Of a stretch of 64,000 nucleotides of DNA, positions 55,901 through 64,000 are shown piece after piece (position 1 is the stretch's first letter; each line of letters starts with the position of its first letter). Source of the DNA: Cryptomeria japonica. Taxonomy: Eukaryota > Streptophyta > Pinopsida > Cupressales > Cupressaceae. The translations under genes and the position numbers were made by a program. The notes below the pieces were generated by a model. That model did no database searches and was not told the DNA's origin. It was given only the letters and a program-made list of their open reading frames with translations. Location of the stretch: NCBI RefSeq assembly GCF_030272615.1, contig NC_081409.1, positions 527,988,291-528,052,290 on the forward strand. Reading direction: 5' to 3'.

Positions 55901-56643
55901 CCGATGTTGGGCTGGAAATGGAAACAACTGACTAACCTTGGCCTCCATAATCAAGATATTGCGGTGCTAACTAGACATTTAAATGATAGGAGGATTATCT
56001 ATCACCATGGTAGAGATAAAATTATTTGGGCAAGGTCTAAAACAGGCTCTTACAGTGTGAAAGAGGGTTATAAAATGTTGCAAGAGAAACTTTCCTTACC
56101 AAAAACTAATCTCCTGATCAAATTTTGTTGGAATAAAGTAGGGCTCCCCAAAGAAGACTCATTTACTTGGGCTGCACTTCAAAACAGAATTTTAACTGCT
56201 GATTGGTTCACTAAGTTAGTTTTTGAAGGCCCCTCTAGATTCCCTCTTTGTGAAAAAGAAAGTGAAACTTTTAACCACATCCTTTTCAATTGCCAATATA
56301 GCCAAGTATGTTGGGACTGGTATGCAAAAACTTGTGCTGGTATTCCTTGAAGCATAATGATCTCCTTAAGTGGTTTCAAAGCTGGCCATCTCATGAGAAC
56401 ATTGGGACTTACAGTATTATTTGGAACATTGCACCCTCAATCCTCATCTAGGAGCTCTGGAAGGAAAGAAATAGAAGAATTTTCAAAAATAAAGTACTAT
56501 GTGAGAACCTTTTAATCAATAAAATTGAAGCTTCAATTGTGGAAATAGTCAACAATAGATTACTATTATCAGAAAAGAATAATTATAGGTTCTTGAGATG
56601 TGATGAATCTATTAGAAGTAAGTGGCACGGTCTTAAACTTCCC
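52952..56643 (+). pseudogene. LINE ORF2: endonuclease, reverse transcriptase, zinc-binding end
   Basis: Starts M-K-I-I-T-W-N-V-R-G-L-K at 52952, the apurinic-endonuclease start of plant L1 elements. The endonuclease core shows G-G-D-F-N-A-L-L-D (about 53367), F-T-W-N-N-R-R, L-D-R-F-L and S-D-H-F-L (53622-53640). RT shows L-I-P-K-K near 54455, F-D-D-F-T-P-I-S-L, L-D-I-Q-K-A-Y-D-K-I (54695), L-K-Q-G-E-T-I-S-P-F and catalytic F-T-D-D (usual F-A-D-D) near 55012. The zf-RVT region (F-T-W-A-A-L-Q-N-R, C-E-K-E-S-E-T-F-N-H-I-L-F-N-C) lies at 55703-56350. Many stops and several frameshifts. It would nick target DNA and copy LINE RNA there. Confidence 0.88.
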
Positions 56644-59129
56644 TGGTGCAAGAGCACTTAGCCTTCATTTCATCACCAGTTTGATGGCAGGTTTTATTTT
56701 TGTTTGTTTTGAGTTGGAAAGGTTGTTTAAATTGTTTTTGAGTTGTTCTAAGTTGTTTGGATGAGTTTTGAACTCATTGTGTGGTCATGTTTCCTGTTTT
56801 CATCTTTTTGCTCAAAATTGCTAGTTTGGAGTTGCCTGGCAAATTGTTGTCAAAAGTGAGTTTTTAATGTGTTTTTGTTTTGAAAAGTGTTTAGGCATTT
56901 TTTGTGCTTGGGTTTTAGGTGTGAGTAATGTTCTAAGATGATTGGTGGTTTTTGAGATCAACCTTGCATCATCTAGGCATCAATAGTTGTCATTTTAGAC
57001 ATGAAAATGTCAAATTTGTGTGCTCTTGGACATGTACCTATTCATACAGGAGAATAACTGACTTGGAGAGGTATTTATTCTCTTGTTTGAGCCATTGTAA
57101 GGGTTGATCATTCGGAATTATCAAGCACTTTGCAAGTTTGCACCATTTTTACCTTGTTTTTCACTATGTTTTGACTCCATGTGAGCAGTAGTCCGTACAT
57201 CTACTGTACGTGGCCATACTATTTTTTCATTTTATAGTACTCTTATGTTTCCTTAATCTTTTCCCTTTGGTGGCATTGAATTTCATTAAGTTTTGAGTTT
57301 TGTGCAAAAATATTTAGTTTTGACAGTTTCACTACCTTGTCTAGGAAATTGGCAAGGATGCTTGACCAACCTGGCTTCTTGAGGCCCTAAATGCTCATGG
57401 CTTCCCAAGAACCAATTGGTCAACTTGTAAGATATGTACATACTTGTTTTGATTTCAAAAGTGCAGGTGTAAGGAGTTTTGTGGCCATGGAGCCCTAGGC
57501 AAGTGTGCCATTTGGCTAGGGTCTTTGAAGAAGTTTGATGCTTTGCTCTTCCATAGCAAATGCACTCATCAGATTATCAGACCTGTTTTGATGTTCAAGT
57601 TTGAATGTAAAGGCAAAGAGGCCTTCTAATCCATAATGAGGATGATTTCATTTTTAGTTTGTGAAAAAGATGTAAAAGACAGTGAGTCACTGTTTTGGAG
57701 TTAATTTCCTTTCTCTTGCTTACTCTCCACCATACATTGGAGTTTGTTAAGCCTTGTACCTCCTTCTAATTGCTTGCAAAACAAGAACAAGGAGTGGTTT
57801 TTGGTCTTGTCCATGGGTTTGAGGTTGCCAAGATCAATTAATGATCCTTGAGGCAAAATTGTAATGCCCAGTTGGCTGCCACAGTCAACTATGACTGATT
57901 TTTACATTTTTGTTGAAGTTGTATATGAAATTATCCTCTTCAAAATGGCAGGTATGAAGTACATCAAGCATCAAAAGGTAGAGAATTTCTAAGAAAGCAC
58001 TAATCAGACCTTCAATAAGAGTTTTAACAGTGTAAAGTGCAGGTCCAAAGTGAAAAAAACAGTGAGAAGGCAAAAATGCAGTCCTAATCTCCTTGATAGT
58101 GAACAACTCTTTGTTTGTAATTGCCTAATGCTTTTGTGCAGGGCTAGTGTGATATTTGTGTGTCTCAAATGATAGACATGATCTCATGTTTTGAAATGTA
58201 ATTGGCTTTCATACTAAAGATGTGCTTGTAGACAACAATAATGGGAAAGTTGTCATTGTTGCATACCCCTCATGAGCAGTTTTTGTAAATCTTTGTCCCT
58301 AACCTTGGAAAGGTGTAAAACTATATTTTTGTGGCTTAACTAACTTGTAATATGGTAGAACCAAGTTTTCATGGTTCATGTTGAAGGTCTTAAACTTGTT
58401 AGTCCATATTTACCACCAAAACCCTTCCAAGCCCTCCTTTTTGTACCCATTTTTGGGACAGTCATGGAGAAGGCTTAAGGGACCCTAAAACTCAGAAAAT
58501 CTTCAAGAACTCCCAAAAGGGTATCCATAAATGAGATTCTCAGTCTGGAATTCCATCATTGGAGCAGGGTGAGCACAAAACCCCAAAAGGAGGGATAATT
58601 CGTTGTAGCCCATTTTAGGCCTAAAAATTGGTTTTTGTCAAATCGGGTGCACCAAAGAGGGTTGTAAGGCATAAAAACCATTAAATCTAGTTGAGACAAG
58701 TTGGCCTTACATGTATTTTACACTTTTGGTGTGGTAGACTCCAAAACTTAGTTGTAGCACTTGTGAAGGACCTCTACACCCCAAAACGTAGAAGACTAAA
58801 GTCACCCATTGGGAGCAAAACTTAACATCAACTTGTAAACCAACAAAAGGAGACTTTGTGCAGTCAGAGAATAGGTCAGTGACAGAGGAAATGAATCCCA
58901 AATGAGAGATTAAGGTGTCAGACCATAAAGCCTAAAGCTATGGTGTTGAAGCCCTTGAGCAAACAAGATAAGTTAGGTTTAGGGAGGTGGTTCAAGGAGA
59001 GTTGCTAGGTTGTTTATAAACCTCTTGCACTCTGATTTTGGTGACTACACCCTGTGACCAGCAAGGACCTATCACTTAGCAAACATAAAAGCCTATTGGG
59101 CAACACCCTCTTGTACTAGCTCCCTATCA
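56644..59129 (+). repeat. chromovirus 5' LTR
   Basis: 2486 bp from TGGTGCAAGAGCACTTAGCC to GCTCCCTATCA. Long for a chromovirus LTR. No gene inside. The start is confirmed by the copy at 63802, the end by the PBS. Confidence 0.9.
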
Positions 59130-59132
59130 TAG

Positions 59133-59144
59133 TGGTATCAGAGC
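59133..59144 (+). other. chromovirus primer binding site, tRNA-iMet type
   Basis: TGGTATCAGAGC three bases after the LTR end. Confidence 0.92.
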
Positions 59145-59181
59145 ACAGTTACACTTGGGAAGAAGTAGCAGTTTGGCAACC

Positions 59182-60230
59182 ATGGTGACAAATGCAGAGC
59201 TAGCAAAGTAAATGGAAGACCAGGAAGAAGAAAATAGGTTACTCAAATTGAAGCTAGACCTCCTAGAGCAGAAGTTGGGTGAAGTAGAAGTGAAGGCAAA
59301 TGAAGTCAGCAATAAGATAGAAGGAATAGAAGACAGGGGTAAGCTATTGGCTATAGAGGATGAAATCCCTCTACCAGACCCTGTGATAGAGAATGAACCC
59401 TTTTTGAAAGCCTTGAAGGCTATGAGTGGGAGAACACTAGAAGGAGTCCCACTATTTAGTGGTAAAATGGACCTAGAAGTGGTCATGGAGTGGATTGAGG
59501 GGCTTGAGAACCATTTTGAATGTGATGGTGTGACAGAGGCCCAGAAAGTGAAGGTGGCTAAATCCAGGTTGAGAGGAGCTACCTTAACATGGTGGAAGTT
59601 CATTCAGGATGAACGTGAGAAAGAGGGAAAAAAGCCCATAGCAACTTGGAAGGGAATGTTGTCCAAAATCAAAGAGACTTACATTCCAGAGGATTATGAA
59701 ATACAACTCCATAGGAAAAGGCAAAACCTTAGGAAAAAGGAGTTAGATGTCAGTAGTTACACCGAGGAGTTCCAGAAACTATGCCTTAGGTCAAAGATCC
59801 AAGAGGATGAAAATGTCAAGGTTGCTAGGTATCTCAATGGCTTGAGATGGAACATACAGGAAGAGTTAAGTTTTTTGTGTCCTACAACAGTTCAGAAGTG
59901 CTACCAACTTGCACTCAAGGTAGAGGAAAGGAGTAGGAAGAAGCAAGAGCAGCATAATAGAGGTAGAGGAAGAGGCAGAGATGGTCAAGGCCATCGAGGT
60001 GGTTTTGGGGGAAGACACATAGATCAAAGGTCCTAGGGGGAATCTAAGCTTATAGAGAAAAGCAGGGATTCTCAGAGCAAGCCCAACTATAGGGGTAGGG
60101 GATCAAGCAACCCAGGAAGGGGTAGGTCTAGTGGCCCGGGTAGAGGGTCTTACTTCTCCATAATGAAATGCTACAACTATTAGAAATTGGGTCATCCTGC
60201 TTATAGGTGTCTAGAAAAGCCTAGTTCTTC
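59182..60230 (+). pseudogene. chromovirus gag
   Basis: ATG at 59182 (M-V-T-N-A-E-L-A-K), stopped at 59209 where a Gln codon would fit, then open from 59212 to 60036. N-terminal coiled coil (L-L-K-L-K-L-D-L-L-E-Q-K), then the retrotrans_gag domain: M-E-W-I-E-G-L-E-N-H-F-E, R-L-R-G-A-T-L-T-W-W, Y-T-E-E-F-Q-K-L-C-L. A Gly/Arg-rich linker (R-G-R-G-R-G) is followed by the zinc knuckle near 60165-60215, K-C-Y-N-Y-stop-K-L-G-H-P-A-Y-R-C, whose second Cys is Tyr and is followed by a TAG. It packages element RNA. Confidence 0.88.
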
Positions 60231-60792
60231 CCATGGAGGTAAAAAGAGAGTCAACTACGTTCAAGAGGAAGGAAGTAGTACAAGAACTCCAGCAATGCAC
60301 CTAGCACTCGAAGATGGTGAGAGTCTAATGATGAGGAGAGTATTGATGCAAGAACCTCACAAATGTGAAGTGTCTCAGAGAAGAGCATTGTTCAGGATCA
60401 AGTGCAAAATCTTGGGCAAGGTATGTAAGGTGGTTATAGATTCAAGTTCCAGAGATAACATTATCTCAGAGGAGGCAGTTAGCAAATTGAACCTACCTAG
60501 AATGAGGCATAGTGAACTCTACAAGGTAACTTGTTGAACAAGGGGCAACATGTCCTAGTGAATGAACAAGCATGGGTAGACTTCAACATAGGTGAATACA
60601 AGGATAGGATACTATGTGATATCCTTCCTATGGATGCTTGTCATCTACTATTGGGTAGGCCTTGGCAATTTGACAGAAGGGCACACCATGATGGTGAAAA
60701 AAACACATATTCCTTTCAAAAGAATGGCATTGTCTACAAAATTCAATCCCTTAGTGAAGAGACAGAGAATAGCAAACCATAGGCACCTAAAG
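60231..60792 (+). pseudogene. chromovirus protease
   Basis: Active site V-V-I-D-S-S-S-R-D-N-I-I near 60433-60468; the invariant Gly of D-S-G is Ser. A one-base deletion near 60532 (after Y-K-V-T) changes frame, after which V-N-E-Q-A-W-V-D-F and the C-terminal H-L-L-L-G-R-P-W-Q-F-D-R follow. TAG at 60780-60782. Confidence 0.82.
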
Positions 60793-62129
60793 TGATATTA
60801 GTCAATGAAAAAGAGTTCATCCAAACAATGAAAGAGGGAGATGGGATTGGTTATGCACTTGTAGTGAAACCTAAGGAGGAGAGGAAAGAAAAACAAGTAG
60901 AGATCCCACAAGAAGTGCAGAAAATTCTTGATAACTTTAAGGACATCATCAGTGATGGACAACCAGCAACATTACCTCCTCCTAGAGCCATTAGTCATCA
61001 AATTGACTTTATACCAGGAGCTTCTTTGCCAAACAAAGTAGCTTATAAAATGACTCCTGAATAGAACAAAGAGGTAGCTAGGCAGATTCAAGAGTTGTTG
61101 GATCAAGGATTAATAAGAAAGAGTGTAAGTCCCTGTGTCGTACCCACTGTGTTAGCACCTAAGAAAGGGGGCACATGGAGACTATGTATAGACTCCAGAG
61201 CCATCAACAAAATCATAATAAGGTACAGATTCCCTATTCCCAGGATAGAAGATTTGATGGATTGTTTAGGGGGTGCAAGGTATTTCTCCAAAATAGACTT
61301 AAAAAGTGGTTACCATCAGATAAGAATAAAAGAGGGAGATGAGTGGAAAACTGCTTTCAAAACAAATGAGGGTCTTTATGAATGGTTGGTTATGCCTTTT
61401 GGACTCTCTAATGCTCCCAATACCTTTATGAGGCTAATGAATGAAGTATTGCAGGATTTTCTCAGTAAGTTTGTGGTAGTCTACTTAGATGATATTCTCA
61501 TTTTTAGTAAGACTAAAGAGGAGCATTTGAAACACTTAGCTATTGTTTTGCAAAGATTATCTGATGATCAATTAACCATAAATCTTGAGAAATGTGATTT
61601 TATGCAGCAAGAGCTAGTCTATCTTGGTTTTGTTGTGTCCAGTGGAGATCTTAAGATGGATCAATCCAAAGTTGCTGCCATAACAAGTTGGCCAACCCCA
61701 CAATCAGCCAGTGAAGTTAGGAGTTCTCATGGTCTAGCCCAGTTTTATAGGAAATTTATCAAAGGGTTCAGTGAAATTTGTGCACCCATGTTAGATACAA
61801 TAAAGGGTGGTCATAAGGTTAAGTTTAAATGGACAAAAGCAGCCAATAAGGGGTTTGAGTTACTCAAAACTAGAGTTGCTACACAGCCAGTGTTAATCCT
61901 TCCTAGTTTTGATAAACTCTTTACTATAGAATATGATGCCAGTCATCTTGTAGTAGGTGCAGTCTTGAGTCAGGATAACAGACCAGTTGCTTTCTTTAGT
62001 GAAAAACTGAATGATGCAAAGAAAAAGTATTCATCTTATGATTTAGAGTTATATGCATTGGTGCAGGCACTCAGGAAGTGGAGGCATTACTTGCTTCCTA
62101 AAGAATTTGTTGTGTATACAAAAAACTAG
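60792..62129 (+). pseudogene. chromovirus reverse transcriptase and RNase H
   Basis: Linker with F-K-D-I-I-S-D-G-Q-P, stop at 61062, then 344 open codons. [46 protein letters not shown], catalytic [11 protein letters not shown] (61474-61506). RNase [26 protein letters not shown], ending Y-T-K-N-stop at 62127. RT and RNase H catalytic residues are present. Confidence 0.93.
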
Positions 62130-63526
62130 GCAGTCAGTTTCTTAAATTCTCAGGATAAACTCAACCATAGGCATGTGAAATGGGTAGAATACCTACAAGC
62201 ATACACCTTTACTCTTAAGCACAAGAAAGGCTAGTGTAACAAAGTAGCTGATGCTTTGAGTAGGAGATTGCTGACTATTCAAGAGATCCAAGTTAAGAGT
62301 ATTGGTATTGATTGCTTTCAAGATTTGTATCCTAATGATGATGATTTTGTTGTTGCTTTTAAAGTTTGTCTTGCTTTTGAGAATCATTTCCATAGTGAGT
62401 ATGATGACTATACATTGCAGAATGATTTATTATTCAGGGGAGGACAACTATATGTTCCTAAAGGTTCCATGAGAGAAAACCTTATCCAAGAGAAACACAA
62501 TGGGTGTTTGAGTGGCCATTTTGGTCTCAATAAGACCTTAGAGTTGGTTCAATGCTTCTATTACTGGCCTAAGATGCAGAGAGATGTCCGGAGGTATGTT
62601 GAACAGTGTATGGTATGTCAGAAGGCCAAAGGTAATAGAACTAATGCTGGTTTATATCAGCCACTTCCCATTCCTTCGAGGCCATGGGAGTGCATCAGCA
62701 TGGATTTTGTTGTAGGTTTACCAAAGACAAAAGTAGGGTATGACAGTATCTTTGTGGTTGTTGACATATTTAGCAAAATGGCTCACTTTATACCTTGCAA
62801 AACTACTAATGATGCTAGTCATATTGCTTTCCTTTTCTTTAAAGAAGTTGTCAAAATACATGGTTTGCCATCTAGAATTGTGTCAGATAGAGATGTTAAG
62901 TTTTTGGGTCATTTTGGAAGACCTTGTGGAATAAATTGAGTACTAACTTGTCTTTTGTCTCAGCTTACCATCCACAGATAGATGGCCAAATAGAAGTGGT
63001 GAATAGAACATTGGGTAATCTACTCAGATGTCTCACCAAGGAGTATGGACAAAGCTGGGATTAGCTCATTCCACAGGCAGAGTTTGCCTACAATGACAGT
63101 GTAAACAGATCCACTGGTAAGAGTCCATTTCAGATTGTTTATGGTATGCATCCAAGAGGTGTTTTTGAGTTACATGATGTGACCAACTTGTAACATGTTA
63201 GTGGGACAGCAGAGGATATGGCACAATCTCTTAAAGAGATCCATGAACAGGTAAAGCAGTCTTTGCAGGACACCACAACAAGAGTCAAGGCAAGGGTGGA
63301 TGCTTCAAAGAGGGATGTCCAGTTCTCAGTTGGAGATTTTGTGATGGTGCATCTCAACAAGTCTAGATTGCAAAAGGGAGTTCCTACCAAGTTACAGATG
63401 AGAAGAATTGGACCTTGCAGGATTTTGGCTAAGTATGGTCCAAATGCTTATAAGATTGAATTACCTGTTGATGTTTCTTTGTCTCATATCTTTAATGTTG
63501 TAGATTTCATAAATTTCAAGGGGTAG
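62130..63526 (+). pseudogene. chromovirus integrase
   Basis: After the tail of RNase H (W-V-E-Y-L-Q-A-Y-T-F, stop near 62232, A-D-A-L-S-R-R) the integrase opens: zinc finger H-N-G-C-L-S-G-H and C-M-V-C, core M-D-F-V-V-G-L-P, S-D-R-D-V-K-F and, in another frame, G-Q-I-E-V-V-N-R-T-L (near 62985), so D,D,E is complete. The frame change comes from one missing T in the T-run at about 62912 (H-F-W reads H-F-G). Stops at 63062 and 63191. The GPF-type C-terminal part (Q-M-R-R-I-G-P-C-R-I-L) ends at 63524. Confidence 0.9.
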
Positions 63527-63778
63527 CCTCCAAAAGAGACTCAGAGAGCTTCAGACATTTCACATTCCCTTTCTAATCTATCTCTCCCCTCTTCTTCTTC
63601 TCCCATTCCTAAACAGGTACTTGATTCCAGAATCATCAAGAAGACTAGAAAGCATGACTACCTTGAACATTTGATCAAGTGGAAAGATCAACTAGATTCT
63701 GAAGCCACTTGGATACCTGAAAGTGACTTCCACAAGGCTAGTATTCCTCTCTCTTTTCTACCCAAAGGAGTCACATGA
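63527..63778 (+). pseudogene. chromovirus integrase tail with chromodomain
   Basis: Ser-rich linker, then V-L-D-S-R-I-I-K-K-T-R, Y-L-E-H-L-I-K-W-K-D-Q and A-T-W-I-P-E-S-D-F (63619-63740), a chromodomain with its aromatic Y, W and W positions kept. It ends L-P-K-G-V-T and TGA 63776-63778. In chromoviruses this module is thought to direct insertion to marked chromatin. Same frame as the last integrase part after the TAG at 63524. Confidence 0.85.
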
Positions 63779-63790
63779 CTTCTTTGTCAC

Positions 63791-63801
63791 CGGGGGAGTA
63801 T
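63791..63801 (+). other. chromovirus polypurine tract
   Basis: CCGGGGGAGTA directly before the 3' LTR; the GGGGGAG part is the likely plus-strand primer. Confidence 0.75.
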
Positions 63802-64000
63802 GGTGCAGGAGCACCTAGCCTTCATTTCATCACTAGTTTGATAGCAGGTTTGATTTTTGATTGTTTTGAGTTGGAAAGGTTGTTTAAATTGTTTTTGAGT
63901 TGTTCTAAGTTGTTTGGATGAGTTTTGAACTCATTGTGTGGTCATGTTTCCTGTTTTCATCTTTTTGCTCAAATTTGCCAGTTTGGAGTTGCCTGGCAAA
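63802..64000 (+). repeat. chromovirus 3' LTR, first 199 bp
   Basis: Begins TGGTGCAGGAGCACCTAGCC and aligns without gaps to 56644-56842. Confidence 0.92.

Larger units (their letters stand above)
43904..56643 (+). mobile_element. L1-type LINE, interrupted by a copia element and truncated at the right
   Basis: ORF1 from 43904, interrupted at 45518 and resumed at 52721, then ORF2 (endonuclease, RT, C-terminal zinc-binding domain) from 52952. The 3' end is cut at 56643 by a chromovirus. The in-frame join across the copia element (D-G-E-V then E-V-E-T) confirms that the two halves are one element. 5' end not defined. All frames decayed. Confidence 0.85.
56644..64000 (+). mobile_element. Ty3/gypsy chromovirus, right end outside window
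   Basis: 5' LTR 56644-59129, tRNA-iMet PBS, gag, pol and a C-terminal chromodomain, purine tract and the first 199 bp of the 3' LTR (from 63802). The visible LTR parts differ at about 8 of 199 sites (about 96% identity). Inserted in LINE ORF2 after L-K-L-P; the predicted right target duplication TTCCC lies outside the window. Confidence 0.93.

Noticed and set aside
57885-58901. Small minus-strand ORFs in the chromovirus LTR
   Set aside because: Short, without motifs, inside an LTR bounded by clear start and PBS.

Overview
The window is plant nuclear DNA made almost entirely of nested, decayed retrotransposons. I found no single-copy host gene, tRNA, rRNA or CRISPR array. The element families (Ty3/gypsy with very long LTRs, a chromodomain gypsy, a Sirevirus-like copia, an L1-type LINE, plant mobile domain sequence) fit a large, repeat-rich plant genome. 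The sizes and protein flavours make me think of a gymnosperm, but that is inference.

Layout, oldest layer first. (1) 1-5317 (+) is the 3' part of a gypsy polyprotein (A): protease, RNase H, RT, second RNase H, integrase, with an LTR-like insertion at about 976-2312. (2) A repeat-bearing spacer (5318-6650) leads into a long ORF of unrecognised family, broken into 6652-7960, 9385-10580 and 41127-42295 by an LTR-like insertion (about 7967-9345) and by a second gypsy element. (3) That element, gypsy B (10581-41121, minus strand), has about 3.05-kb LTRs, gag and full pol domains, and target duplication AAACC/GAACC; the broken ORF resumes in frame on its far side. (4) Inside the left LTR of gypsy B sits a pol-less, Sirevirus-like LTR element (10612-28317, +): 797-bp LTRs, a gag-like ORF with four decayed zinc knuckles, and a second ORF of roughly 1,095 codons with no recognised domain. 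(5) Inside that second ORF sits a tandem LTR-internal-LTR-internal-LTR composite (15064-26151) flanked by perfect GATAG duplications; again the reading frame resumes after the insertion. Each internal region carries, antisense to the LTRs, an intron-containing plant mobile domain (MAIN/MAIL1-like) gene and no gag or pol.

The right half has a second nest. An L1-type LINE (from about 43904 to 56643, +) is interrupted by a minus-strand Sirevirus-like copia element (45519-52715, perfect AAGTG duplication, in-frame join in LINE ORF1). It is cut near its 3' end by a chromovirus (56644 to beyond the window, +) with a 2.49-kb LTR, gag, pol and a C-terminal chromodomain.

All coding regions carry stops or frameshifts, so I label them pseudogenes. 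Most likely to be new are the LTR element family that carries an antisense, spliced plant mobile domain gene, the pol-less Sirevirus-like element with its long ORF2, and the long unassigned ORF of layer 2. Boundaries and joins come from hand reading of repeats, target duplications and frames; identity figures are counts by eye.
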